Of a stretch of 64,000 nucleotides of DNA, positions 16,766-25,565 are shown in pieces. Numbering within the stretch: the stretch's first letter is position 1; every line of letters starts with the position of its first letter. This DNA is from Alkalimonas mucilaginosa. Its GTDB lineage: Bacteria; Pseudomonadota; Gammaproteobacteria; Enterobacterales; Alteromonadaceae. The stretch covers positions 359,857 to 423,856 of the forward strand of contig NZ_JAUGZK010000003.1 in the NCBI RefSeq assembly GCF_036327005.1, written 5' to 3'. The notes under the pieces were generated by a model. It had not been told where the DNA came from and did no database searches. It saw only the letters and a list, made by a program, of their open reading frames with translations. The position numbers and the translations under genes were made by a program.

Positions 16766-18148
16766 TTAATCCATGCCGTCCATGCGGTCATCGTCTTTAA
16801 ACTGACTGCGCAAAATGCCGTATTTCCGCATTTTATCGTACAGGGTTTTACGCGGAAGATTCAGCGCCTGCATGGTTTCCTTGATACTGCCTTTGGTGGC
16901 ACTAAGCGCCTCTTCAATCAGCATCTGTTCAAAAAACGCCACCCGCTCGGCCAAACCCATGGCACTGCTGGTGGTATCGGGTAGTGGCAACCCCTGCTGC
17001 ATAAAGGCCGCCTCGGCACCAAGTAGCACATAACGCTCGGCCAGGTTGCGTAATTCCCGCACATTGCCCGGCCAGTTATGGCTGAGCAGGCTATCCAGTT
17101 GTTGCTGGTTTAATGGCAGCATGGGCTTGTGGTAGCGGGCCGCAGCCAGCATAGCAAAGTGTTTGAACAATAAAGGAATATCCTGCTTGCGCTGTCGCAG
17201 CGCCGGAATGGCAATTTGCACCAGATTCAACCGGTAATACAAATCAAGCCGGAACTCGCCGCGCTCACTCAGCTGCTCCAGATTGGTCTTGGTGGCCGCG
17301 ACCACCCGGATATTCAGCGGTATGCTCTGATTGCTGCCCAAAGGGGTGACTTTCCGCTCTTCCAGCACCCGCAATAAGCGGATCTGCACAGCGAGCGGCG
17401 TGCTTTCAATTTCATCCAGAAACAAAGTACCACCATTGGCAAACTCAAACTTGCCCTGCCGCTTTTTACTGGCGCCGGTGTAGGCTCCTTCTTCACTGCC
17501 AAAGAGCTCGCTTTCAATCAATTGCTCCGGGATAGCACCACAATTGATAGCAACAAAGTTATGGTCGCTGCGGCTGGAATTATCGTGCAGATAACGGGCA
17601 ACCATTTCTTTGCCACTGCCGGTTTCCCCTGCTATCAGCACATCCGCTGGCGTGTCCAGCACCAAATCCAGCAGGCTGCGCATTTGCTCCATGGCCGGGC
17701 TATCGCCGATCAGTTGCACCCGGCCGCGACGACTGCCCTGCAACTGCGCTGTCAGGCGGCGGTTTTCCAGGCACAGCAGTCGTTTCTCTGCCGCCTGCAT
17801 CAGAATTTTTTGCAGCTCCGAATGATTGACCGGTTTTTCAATAAAGCTGTATGCACCCAGTTGCATGGCCTGGACCGCAACGCTGATATCACCATAGCCG
17901 GTCAGCACGATCACCGGCAAATCTACATCCTTTGCCTGCAACTGTTGCACCACCGATAAACCGTCCAGCGTTGGCATATTCAGATCGGTCACTACCACGC
18001 CGGCAAAATCAGCCGGCAGCGCCTGCAGTAAGGCAAGCGGATCGCTAAAGGTTCGGCAACTCCAGCCCTCCAGCCTCAGGCCCTGACTGAGCGCATCCAA
18101 AATACTGCTGTCATCGTCCAGCAACCAGATGTCGCACTGTGTTGTCAT
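16766..18148 (-). CDS. dctD: Sigma-54-dependent response regulator, DctD type
   Basis: A 460-aa NtrC-family activator. The receiver domain (about 5-120) has WLLDDDSS, phospho-Asp in VVTDLNMPTLDG and Lys in FIEKPVN. The AAA+ domain (about 140-370) has Walker A GETGSGKE and Walker B GGTLFLDEIES. The sigma-54 contact loop reads GAYTGA (about 221) instead of GAFTGA, a Phe-to-Tyr change known in natural activators. A Fis-type helix-turn-helix (GSIKETMQALNLPRKTLYDK, about 425) ends the protein. It starts 1 nt after the kinase stop. Its targets are probably the enhancer repeats and sigma-54 promoter just downstream. The dct name rests on the partner kinase and transporter context. Confidence 0.88.
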   Translation of the reverse strand: MTTQCDIWLLDDDSSILDALSQGLRLEGWSCRTFSDPLALLQALPADFAGVVVTDLNMPTLDGLSVVQQLQAKDVDLPVIVLTGYGDISVAVQAMQLGAYSFIEKPVNHSELQKILMQAAEKRLLCLENRRLTAQLQGSRRGRVQLIGDSPAMEQMRSLLDLVLDTPADVLIAGETGSGKEMVARYLHDNSSRSDHNFVAINCGAIPEQLIESELFGSEEGAYTGASKKRQGKFEFANGGTLFLDEIESTPLAVQIRLLRVLEERKVTPLGSNQSIPLNIRVVAATKTNLEQLSERGEFRLDLYYRLNLVQIAIPALRQRKQDIPLLFKHFAMLAAARYHKPMLPLNQQQLDSLLSHNWPGNVRELRNLAERYVLLGAEAAFMQQGLPLPDTTSSAMGLAERVAFFEQMLIEEALSATKGSIKETMQALNLPRKTLYDKMRKYGILRSQFKDDDRMDGMD

Positions 18149-18149
18149 G

Positions 18150-19937
18150 TTATGTCTCCGACGGATCGCGCGGTAAGCTCAAAATAACAATAGCGCCGCC
18201 ATCCGGATGATTGTCAATCGACAAAGTACCACCATAGCTTTCCACAATCTGACGGGAAATAGACAGGCCAAGACCAAGCCCTGAGCCTTGCTTGGTGGTA
18301 AAAAAGGGTTCGAACAAATGCACCATATCATGGGGTTGGATGCCTGGCCCTTTATCCTGAATGGATACCTGCACCTGTGCTTCGGTCGCATCCAACTGGA
18401 TCACCAGTTCAGGCTGCGGCGTCTGCTCCATCGCCTGAGCGGCATTACCAATCAGGTTGACCAGCACTTGCTCCAGTTGCAGTGGGTCTAACCGCACTCT
18501 GGCAACATGGTTCTCTTTCAACCGAACCTGTACCTGTTGCTGTTTCAGTGCAGGCTGCACGATACCCAGAGCATTGTGCACCACCTGATGCAGTGGCACA
18601 GACTCAGGGTTGTTGGCTGCTTTGCGGCTAAAGCTTTTAAACTGCTTGACGATGTGATTAAGCCGCAGCAGCAATTGCGATAATTTATCAAGATTGACAG
18701 ACAACTCATCCACTCTGCCTTTTTGCAGCAGCAATCTGGTATTTTGCAGATAGCTGTGCATCGCGGTCAGAGGTTGATTGATTTCGTGATTGATCGAAGC
18801 ACTGAGCTGACCAATGGTCGCCAGCTTGGCGGCCTGCAGCAATTGCTGCTGGGCCTGCTTCAACTCAGCTTCGGCTTCATAGCGCTGCGTTATTTCATAC
18901 TGCAGTTGTTGGTTGCTCAACGTTAAGGATTCAGTACGCTCGGTGACGGCTTGCTCCAGTTGCGCGAAAATCCGCTCTTTTTGTCGAAGCTGCTGACGCC
19001 GGTTACGCCAATAGCCTCCCAGTAGCACCAGCATGCCAAGCAACAGACTCAAGCTGGCTGCTAACTGCAATGCCTGCACCCGCAGTGGCTGCGCAGCCTG
19101 CAACATCAGCAATTGCCAGGGCAAGCGCTGGTTTTGCTTTACCGCGACAGCAAATTCACGTGGCATCGGATCGGCACTATCTGGCTCAACCAACAGTTTC
19201 CACAGCATGTCGCGTTGCCGTACATGCAAGGCTGGTAAAACCACCCCAGGATGACGGGGTAAGGTAAGCGCTTTATCCCCCAACTGACTGAGACGCCAGG
19301 GCGCATGATTGCTGCCAATCACACTGTCTTCATCATCCACCAGCATAAACAGCAAGGGACTTTGACCGGCAATGGCCTGATACGCCTGCTCCACCCGATC
19401 AATGTTTAATTTGACGGTAAGGACCCCCAGCGGTTTGTCACCGGCCAGAACCAGGCTGGCAAAGTAAATGCCGCGCTCATTCGAGATCCAGCCCAGGCCA
19501 TAGTCCACATAACTTTCGCCCGTTCGAACCGTTTCTGTGAAATAAGGCCTAAAGCCAAAGTTGTAATGCATAAAGCTCACGGCTTCATGATAATTGCTGC
19601 TGGCCAAAACGACACCCGATAAGTCCATCAGGTAGATGGAAGCACTGCCGCTGGCCAGATTAAAATCAGCCAGCAATTGACTGAGCTGCTGCTGTTTGAC
19701 GGTGTCATCGGGTGCCTGCAACACAGGCAGAAGCTCTGGCCTGCGCACCAGCGCCCCGGTAAGCTGACTGAAGCGGTCCAACTGCTGATCCAGATACTGG
19801 TTAAACTCTGTGCCCTGCTGCATAGCCGTTTGCTGCGAGAGCTGCAGCAACTGCTGAAAGCTTAGCCAGTAGCTGCTGCAAAAAAGTGCCACAAACGCAA
19901 GAGCTATGGCAGCAAAGCGACGATACGATGCAAGCAT
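18150..19937 (-). CDS. dctB: C4-dicarboxylate sensor histidine kinase, DctB type
   Basis: A 595-aa membrane kinase. A first transmembrane helix (about 8-27) and a second near 290-310 flank a periplasmic sensor of the double-Cache type with the DctB-like FRPYFTETVRTGESYVDYGLG segment. A coiled coil follows, then HisKA with ASINHEINQPLTAMHSYLQN (His near 383), and HATPase_c with NLIGNAAQAM and DKGPGIQPHD..GSGLGLGLSISRQI. DctB proteins sense external succinate, malate and fumarate and phosphorylate DctD. The ribosome site is weak. It is separated from the preceding sucrose receptor gene by that gene's terminator. Confidence 0.88.
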   Translation of the reverse strand: MLASYRRFAAIALAFVALFCSSYWLSFQQLLQLSQQTAMQQGTEFNQYLDQQLDRFSQLTGALVRRPELLPVLQAPDDTVKQQQLSQLLADFNLASGSASIYLMDLSGVVLASSNYHEAVSFMHYNFGFRPYFTETVRTGESYVDYGLGWISNERGIYFASLVLAGDKPLGVLTVKLNIDRVEQAYQAIAGQSPLLFMLVDDEDSVIGSNHAPWRLSQLGDKALTLPRHPGVVLPALHVRQRDMLWKLLVEPDSADPMPREFAVAVKQNQRLPWQLLMLQAAQPLRVQALQLAASLSLLLGMLVLLGGYWRNRRQQLRQKERIFAQLEQAVTERTESLTLSNQQLQYEITQRYEAEAELKQAQQQLLQAAKLATIGQLSASINHEINQPLTAMHSYLQNTRLLLQKGRVDELSVNLDKLSQLLLRLNHIVKQFKSFSRKAANNPESVPLHQVVHNALGIVQPALKQQQVQVRLKENHVARVRLDPLQLEQVLVNLIGNAAQAMEQTPQPELVIQLDATEAQVQVSIQDKGPGIQPHDMVHLFEPFFTTKQGSGLGLGLSISRQIVESYGGTLSIDNHPDGGAIVILSLPRDPSET

Positions 19938-20031
19938 TCTGGTAAGGCATACCTGTGATGAGTTGACGGATTGCTATGATCGCACCCTTACTTCACTGGA
20001 GTAAAGGAGTTTTGCCGGTGCTTATCCGCAT

Positions 20032-20067
20032 AAAAAAGCACTGTCATACATCCCTGTATGACAGTGC
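20032..20067 (-). terminator. Rho-independent terminator after the sucrose receptor gene
   Basis: A perfect 13-bp stem (GCACTGTCATACA with TGTATGACAGTGC) and a 4-base loop are followed on the minus strand by six T residues. It starts 18 nt after the receptor stop at 20086. Confidence 0.9.
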
Positions 20068-20085
20068 CCTAATTCACGCCATTCG

Positions 20086-22491
20086 TTAGAACTGATAACG
20101 CAGCCCCAAGGAGGCAGTACGGCCATTGATGGTGCGAGCCGTGATAATGCCATTGGCTGGCACACTGCCCTGCTCGGCTTCGGTAATGCCGATGGTATCG
20201 AACAGGTTGTTGATGTTCAGCGACAGTGTCAGGTTGGTCGCCAGATCATAACTGGCAAAGGCATTGACCTGAGTATAACCACTGAACTTCAGATCATTGT
20301 TATCCTGAGCGTAGGCGGCCGTGGTACCAATCAGGCTCAGGCCAAGCTGCCCCTGATCAAAGATGTAGCGGCCAATCAGGCTGTAAATAAAATCCGCCTG
20401 GCGCCGTGGCGTATTGCCCACCACATCCGGGTTCAGCGCATCGCGGGTGATCTCGGCATCGGTCCAGGTAACGGAGCCGCGCAGGTCAAAATCACCGATG
20501 CGGTAGCTGCTTTCCAGTTCAATGCCTTTGGCTTTGTATACCCGGTCAAAAAACAGCTGAGTGGTGGCTTCAAAGTTTTGCTCTTCTGTTTCGGCAAAGA
20601 ACAAGGTGGCAAACAAGTTCAGATTGCCATGGCGGCTTTTGCTGCCAAGCTCATACTGTTTAACTTCGTCAATGGCGTCTTCTCTGGCCACGCTGCCATC
20701 GGCATTGACTTTGCCAAACAACAAACGGTCAGCATTGGCGCGGCCACCTTTACTGATTCGGCCAAACACAGCCCAGTCGTTGTCCAGCTGGTAGTTAGCA
20801 CCAACGGAATAAGAGTTGTAGCCCCAGCTGTAATTGACCAGGCTGGGATTGGCCAGATCAATGGCCGAGACACTTTGCTCGACCTGGCTGATGATGCCAT
20901 CGCCATTCATATCGCGGCTGCTTTGCACGGCGCCGGCGTAGCTGCCCCGCGCTTTACCGGTATCACGACGGACACTGGCATCCAGCGACAGATCGCCCAT
21001 GGCCCAACTGGCCGTCAGGTACGGTGCTTTGATGCTGTAATCGGTATCGTAGTTGCGCTGACAGCAGTTGTCCCAGTACGGCACACCGTAAGCCAGCAAG
21101 CCCTGCTCGGAAAAGGCAGTGCCATCGGCCGCATACACATCCAGCAGCTCGGCATTGTCGCCTTTGAGTGCCATCAGGTAAGAGTTCGACAGCCAGGACA
21201 TCCGAATGCTTTGATCGGCCAGGTAGTAGCCAAAGGTGACATCCACTTCGCCAAAGCGGCGCGACAGCTTCAGATCATTGACGATGGAGCCAAAGTCATT
21301 CAGCTCCACATCAAAGGTGTGAATGCGCATGGCATTTTCTGCCGTGAAGCGCTCACCGGCATTTGGCCCGACCGCGTATCGCACCACCGCATCATCACCG
21401 GCGATGCTGTTGGCAATGCTTTGGGCGCTATCCACTTCGGCCGGGAACAAGGTAATAAAATTCCCGCTAACAGAATTAATACGAAAACGGTTTTCCAGCG
21501 TCCAGTGATCGTCCAGATCAAAGATGGCTTCGAATCCAAAGCTGTTTACTTCCGGGTTCATGCCATTACGAAGATCGCCACGGGAGATTTGGTTGTCGCC
21601 ATTCAAGCGTACCGTTTGCGTCAGATAGACCGACTGCAGGGTGTCTTTGCGCGCATCAAAGCCCGGCACCGAGCTGCCATCGGCAAACATCGGCATCGGC
21701 ATGTAGCTGGCAACCCTATCGTTTAAATGCTTGGCATACAAGCGGACATAACCGGTATCAAATTCTTTGGTCAGGTTGGCCTTGAGTTGATAGCCTTTCT
21801 CACCCTGATAACCCGGGTTACGTACCCCTTCACCCTGACGGACAAAGCCACCTATGTGAAAGCGGGTATCGTTGTTGATATCGCCACCGTATTCAAAGTC
21901 GGTGCGAAAGCTGTCGTAATTCAGCCCCGTGGTAAAGGCAACACTGCCGCCCTCTTCCAGCCCGGTTTTACTGACAAAGTTGATAATACCGCCTGGTGAA
22001 TTGCTGGCAGCGGTGCTGGCCGAGCCACCACGAATGACATCGAGCCGCGATATGGTCGAATCGGCCCGCAGAAAGATATCGGCATTACCAAAGGCAATAT
22101 CGCCAAACTGCATCACCGGCAAACCATCTTCCTGCAAGGTTAAAAACTTGGCGCCACCGGCCGCGACCGGCAAGCCCCGTACCGCGATATTGGCATTGCC
22201 ATCACCGCCGGTGGACTCGCTGCGCACGCCCGGCAGCATGCGGAAAATCTCGGCGGTACTGCGCGGCGCCGATACTTGAATGTCTTCAGTGGTTAAGGTG
22301 CTGACCGAAACGCTGGATTGCATCACCGTCTGGTTACGCGCTACCGCACCGGTCACCACGATGCGCTCAAAACCAAGGCCGGTGCTCTCGCTGGCGTCGC
22401 TCTCGTCCGGCTCGGCCAGTGCCAACGAGCTACCGAGTGCCAGACTGATGGCCAGCGCCAGTTGTGAAGGGGTTGTCAGATTGTGTCTCAT
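20086..22491 (-). CDS. TonB-dependent receptor, likely sucrose uptake
   Basis: An 801-aa outer-membrane TonB-dependent transporter. Start at 22491 (GGGAGA 7 nt upstream) gives the signal peptide MRHNLTTPSQLALAIS..LALAEPD; the frame extends further upstream but without a ribosome site. Plug motifs are ERIVVTGAVARNQT, STAEIFRMLPGVRSESTGG, IAVRGLPVAAGG, ISRLDVIRGGSASTAASNSPGGIINFVSK. The barrel ends GRTASLGLRYQF. It is tied to the sucrose genes by a palindromic operator 53 bp upstream that is identical in its 14-bp core to the one before the sucrose phosphorylase gene. A sucrose ligand is therefore likely, as for the SuxA/ScrO-type receptors known in other bacteria. Confidence 0.9.
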   Translation of the reverse strand: MRHNLTTPSQLALAISLALGSSLALAEPDESDASESTGLGFERIVVTGAVARNQTVMQSSVSVSTLTTEDIQVSAPRSTAEIFRMLPGVRSESTGGDGNANIAVRGLPVAAGGAKFLTLQEDGLPVMQFGDIAFGNADIFLRADSTISRLDVIRGGSASTAASNSPGGIINFVSKTGLEEGGSVAFTTGLNYDSFRTDFEYGGDINNDTRFHIGGFVRQGEGVRNPGYQGEKGYQLKANLTKEFDTGYVRLYAKHLNDRVASYMPMPMFADGSSVPGFDARKDTLQSVYLTQTVRLNGDNQISRGDLRNGMNPEVNSFGFEAIFDLDDHWTLENRFRINSVSGNFITLFPAEVDSAQSIANSIAGDDAVVRYAVGPNAGERFTAENAMRIHTFDVELNDFGSIVNDLKLSRRFGEVDVTFGYYLADQSIRMSWLSNSYLMALKGDNAELLDVYAADGTAFSEQGLLAYGVPYWDNCCQRNYDTDYSIKAPYLTASWAMGDLSLDASVRRDTGKARGSYAGAVQSSRDMNGDGIISQVEQSVSAIDLANPSLVNYSWGYNSYSVGANYQLDNDWAVFGRISKGGRANADRLLFGKVNADGSVAREDAIDEVKQYELGSKSRHGNLNLFATLFFAETEEQNFEATTQLFFDRVYKAKGIELESSYRIGDFDLRGSVTWTDAEITRDALNPDVVGNTPRRQADFIYSLIGRYIFDQGQLGLSLIGTTAAYAQDNNDLKFSGYTQVNAFASYDLATNLTLSLNINNLFDTIGITEAEQGSVPANGIITARTINGRTASLGLRYQF

Positions 22492-22543
22492 CGCTTGTCT
22501 CCCGTGTTGATCGTACTGTGTTTTAATTTTTAAAGGAATACGA

Positions 22544-22557
22544 CTTAATCGTTTAAG
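22544..22557. promoter_or_regulatory. ScrR-type operator upstream of TonB receptor gene
   Basis: CTTAATCGTTTAAG, a near-perfect palindrome with a central CG typical of LacI-family operators. The same 14 bp occurs at 23993-24006, and a variant at 26603-26616. It is placed 53 bp upstream of the receptor ATG. Confidence 0.7.
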
Positions 22558-22589
22558 ATTTGCTTGCAAAAAATAGTCTGGAAAAAATG

Positions 22590-23861
22590 TCAGGATGACA
22601 TCTTCTCCAGCTGCGCTTTGGCCGGTTGCGCCAGCCAGTTGTACAACATCAGTGCCGCCAATAAAGCCGCAAAAAAAGTAGCCAGGTAAAAGCCAGCCAC
22701 CACATCGCCGGCCAGATCGCCCAGCAGCGCCATCAGGGCTGGAGCTACCGCAGCCGCCAGCGCGGTAAAGGCCAGAATAAGTCCCGCCACGGCGCCATGC
22801 TGCTGCCGTGGAAAACAGCTGATGCCCTTGGAGTTCAACGTGGGGTAAATCATCGACATAAAAAGCCCGGACAGCGGCATCAGCCACAGCGCCCAGTCGC
22901 GGCCAAGCAGCATGCTAAGCGCAAAGCATAAGAAAATCAGCGCCGTGAACACCGCCATCACACTGCTCCAGCAAAAATGGCGCAAAATCAGGCTGGCTAA
23001 AAAGCGGCCCAGCGCGCGTAAAATAAAGAAGATGGTGACGGCATGCAGCGCCAAGAGCGCAAAGCGGCCGCTGTAATCGGCCAGCAGGGTTGGCAACCAG
23101 ACAAAAATGGCCACTTCGCAGCTGACATAAAGCGCTATAGCCAGTGAAAAGCCCATGGCGTAGCGATCTTTGAGCAGCCGCATTGATTGACGCAGCGACA
23201 CCTGCTCCGCCGAGGCCTGATACGGCGGATACGGCATGCGGGCGGCAATAATCACCAGCACCGTGCACAGCAAGCCCGCCAGCAGATACAACTGCTTCCA
23301 GTGAATGGAGGCAGCAATCATCAAGGTCACCAGTGCCGGGCCGGCGATGGCTCCGAGCGCAAAAAAACCTTCTACCGTATTCATGGTGCGGGTATGGCCG
23401 TGACTGTCGCGGCTGATATCCCCAATCAGGGCCAGTGCCGCCGTTTTAAAGATCCCAATCGCCAGACCGCAGAGGCCCATCAGCAGAATAAAAAACAGCG
23501 CGCTGTCGCCGGCGATAAAGGCGTAGCAAGACAGCGAATACAGCAGCAAGCCGGCAATAATTAGCTTTTTCCGGCCCAGTTTATCGGCCAGACGGCCCAG
23601 CAATAGCCCGGCCAGGCCTATCGCTACCATCGGTACATAGTGAAAGGCGCTGGCCTGAAACATCGAGAGCTGATAATCGGCCATCACCTGGGGAATAATC
23701 ACCCCCACCGCATCGGTGGTCATGGCAAAGACGAAAAACATCAGGTAGGTCATCCAGCGCACCTGGCGCTGAATGCTTTCAGTAGTCACGCCAGCAGCAA
23801 GCCCAGGATTTAGCTGGGTCGAGCTTTTGGCCGTGCTGTTGGCATGGCTTTTTGTATTCAT
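22590..23861 (-). CDS. scrT: Major facilitator superfamily permease, likely sucrose transporter
   Basis: A 423-aa inner-membrane MFS carrier with twelve predicted helices. The ATG at 23861 has AGGGA 9 nt upstream. The family signature between helices 2 and 3 is LLGRLADKLGRKKLIIAGLL. It begins with a polar, Ser/Thr-rich stretch of about 35 residues before the first helix. It lies between the TonB receptor gene and the divergent sucrose phosphorylase gene, with the shared operator in its upstream region. In Alteromonadales sucrose loci this position is held by the permease ScrT, so the symbol is contextual; the sequence alone only supports MFS. Confidence 0.85.
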   Translation of the reverse strand: MNTKSHANSTAKSSTQLNPGLAAGVTTESIQRQVRWMTYLMFFVFAMTTDAVGVIIPQVMADYQLSMFQASAFHYVPMVAIGLAGLLLGRLADKLGRKKLIIAGLLLYSLSCYAFIAGDSALFFILLMGLCGLAIGIFKTAALALIGDISRDSHGHTRTMNTVEGFFALGAIAGPALVTLMIAASIHWKQLYLLAGLLCTVLVIIAARMPYPPYQASAEQVSLRQSMRLLKDRYAMGFSLAIALYVSCEVAIFVWLPTLLADYSGRFALLALHAVTIFFILRALGRFLASLILRHFCWSSVMAVFTALIFLCFALSMLLGRDWALWLMPLSGLFMSMIYPTLNSKGISCFPRQQHGAVAGLILAFTALAAAVAPALMALLGDLAGDVVAGFYLATFFAALLAALMLYNWLAQPAKAQLEKMSS

Positions 23862-23990
23862 CAAATGGTTCCCTGTCTTTTCTGCTTGCAGCTGGCCGGA
23901 TGGCAGTCGGTGGTTTGCCTGAAGCTAAATCACCGCTGCATTTTATTGTTGTCCGGCTATTGACAAACTGAAGCATTCCCATAAAGCTAT

Positions 23991-24008
23991 ATCTTAATCG
24001 TTTAAGAT
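23991..24008. promoter_or_regulatory. ScrR-type operator in the divergent permease/phosphorylase region
   Basis: ATCTTAATCGTTTAAGAT: 7-bp perfect arms around TCGT. It lies 26 bp before the phosphorylase ATG (24035) and 129 bp before the permease ATG (23861), so bound repressor would block transcription of the phosphorylase directly. Confidence 0.75.
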
Positions 24009-24034
24009 GCAAATTTTTTTTCAGGGTAATGACA

Positions 24035-25525
24035 ATGAACAATCAGCCGGGCAGCAATCAAATTCAGTTAATCACCTACGTTGACCGCTTAAGCGGCGGC
24101 GGTGTCTCAGAGCTGCATCAGCTGCTGCAGCAGGAGCTAAGCGGCTTATTCGATGGGGTGCATCTGCTGCCTTTTTACACGCCGATTGATGGCGAAGACG
24201 CCGGTTTTGACCCAACCGATCACACCGCCGTCGACAGCCGGCTTGGCAACTGGCAAAACATCGCCAGCCTTGCCAGCGATTACCCGGTGATGGCGGATAT
24301 GATTGTTAACCATGTCTCAGCGCAATCGGCGCAGTTTCAGGATGTGCTGGCCAAAGGGGAAGCCTCGCCTTACTGGCCGCTGTTTCTGACCCGCGACAAG
24401 GTGTTTGGCCAAGCGCCGAACCCTGCTGATCTGACTGCCATTTACCGGCCAAGGCCAACCAGCTGCTTTACCGAGCTGGCACTTGCCGATGGCCGCAGCC
24501 TGCCCTTCTGGACCACCTTTACCGCCAACCAGATTGACATTGATGTGCAATCCGAGCCCGGCCAGGCCTATCTGGATGCGATTTTGCAGCGTTTTACCGA
24601 AAATGGCGTCAAGTTGATCCGGCTGGATGCGGCCGGCTACGCCATTAAAAAAGCCGGCACCAGCTGCTTTATGTTGCCGGAAACCTTTGAGTTTATTGCC
24701 GGCCTTAGCAGCAAAGCCAAAGCGCTGGGCATGCAGTGCCTGGTCGAGATCCACGGTTACCATCAAACCCAAATCGACATTGCCAAGCGCTGCGATTGGG
24801 TGTACGACTTCGCGCTACCGCCGCTGGTGCTGCATACCCTGTTCAGTCGCGATGCCAGGGCGCTGAAACACTGGCTGGATATCGCCCCGCGCAACTGCAT
24901 CACGGTGCTGGATACCCACGATGGCATCGGCATTGTCGATGCCGCCGATCATCAGGGCCAGCCTGGCTTATTGACCGATCCAGAGCTGGATGCACTGGTG
25001 GAACAAATTCACCACAACAGCGGCGGCAGCTCCAAACTGGCCACCGGCAATGCCGCCAATAACGTCGATTTGTATCAGGTGAACTGCAGCTTCTACGATG
25101 CGCTGGCGCAGCACGACGAGCATTATCTGCTGGCCCGGGCCATTCAGCTGTTTTGCCCGGGTATCAGCCAGATCTATTACGGCGGCCTGCTGGCGGCCGA
25201 GAATGATGTCGAGTTACTAAAGCGCACCCAGGTCGGCCGCGACATCAACCGGCCATACTTTACGCCGGAAAAAGTACGCCAGGCGCTGCAAAAACCGGTG
25301 GTGAAAGCGCTGTGTGCTTTAATCAAACTGCGCCGCAGTCTGCAGGCCTTTGATGGCGACTTTAGCCAACAGCTTAGCGATGGACAGTACCAGCTCAACT
25401 GGCAGCATCAGGGCCATAGCGCCAGTTTACGGATCCGGCTTGCTGATCTATCGGCTGAACTGGTCTGGCAGCACAGCGGTGAGGTGCAGCAACAATGTCC
25501 ACTCAGCAGTTTGTTGGCGGACTAA
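24035..25525 (+). CDS. scrP: Sucrose phosphorylase (GH13_18)
   Basis: A 496-aa cytoplasmic enzyme that converts sucrose and phosphate to glucose 1-phosphate and fructose. The ATG at 24035 is preferred over 24029 because AGGG then lies 8 nt upstream. GH13 motifs: YVDRLSGGGVSELHQLL start, nucleophile in VKLIRLDAAGYAIKK (Asp near 196), acid/base Glu in CLVEIHGYH (about 236), transition-state Asp in LDTHDGIGI (about 293), and the typical QIYYGGLLA. Length matches the roughly 490-aa family. The fructose released would feed the fructokinase nearby. Related GH13_18 enzymes act on glucosylglycerate or sucrose 6-phosphate, but the operator-linked fructokinase favours sucrose. Confidence 0.9.
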   Translation: MNNQPGSNQIQLITYVDRLSGGGVSELHQLLQQELSGLFDGVHLLPFYTPIDGEDAGFDPTDHTAVDSRLGNWQNIASLASDYPVMADMIVNHVSAQSAQFQDVLAKGEASPYWPLFLTRDKVFGQAPNPADLTAIYRPRPTSCFTELALADGRSLPFWTTFTANQIDIDVQSEPGQAYLDAILQRFTENGVKLIRLDAAGYAIKKAGTSCFMLPETFEFIAGLSSKAKALGMQCLVEIHGYHQTQIDIAKRCDWVYDFALPPLVLHTLFSRDARALKHWLDIAPRNCITVLDTHDGIGIVDAADHQGQPGLLTDPELDALVEQIHHNSGGSSKLATGNAANNVDLYQVNCSFYDALAQHDEHYLLARAIQLFCPGISQIYYGGLLAAENDVELLKRTQVGRDINRPYFTPEKVRQALQKPVVKALCALIKLRRSLQAFDGDFSQQLSDGQYQLNWQHQGHSASLRIRLADLSAELVWQHSGEVQQQCPLSSLLAD

Positions 25526-25540
25526 GGGCAGCAGTAAGTT

Positions 25541-25565
25541 GCAGCTAAGCGCACGGCTTAGCTGC
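25541..25565. terminator. Bidirectional terminator between scrP and scrR
   Basis: A perfect 10-bp stem, GCAGCTAAGC with GCTTAGCTGC, and a 5-base loop, with TTTC after it on the plus strand. It lies between the convergent phosphorylase and repressor genes; the repressor stop codon (25558-25560) is inside the right arm. Confidence 0.7.

Noticed and set aside
20578..21726. A 382-codon frame on the plus strand opposite the sucrose TonB receptor
   Set aside because: Antisense shadow of a well-supported receptor gene; no domain, and its length follows from the codon bias of the real gene.
22492..22887. Longer sucrose-receptor start at 22887
   Set aside because: It would overlap the MFS gene and the operator; the ATG at 22491 has a strong ribosome site and signal peptide.
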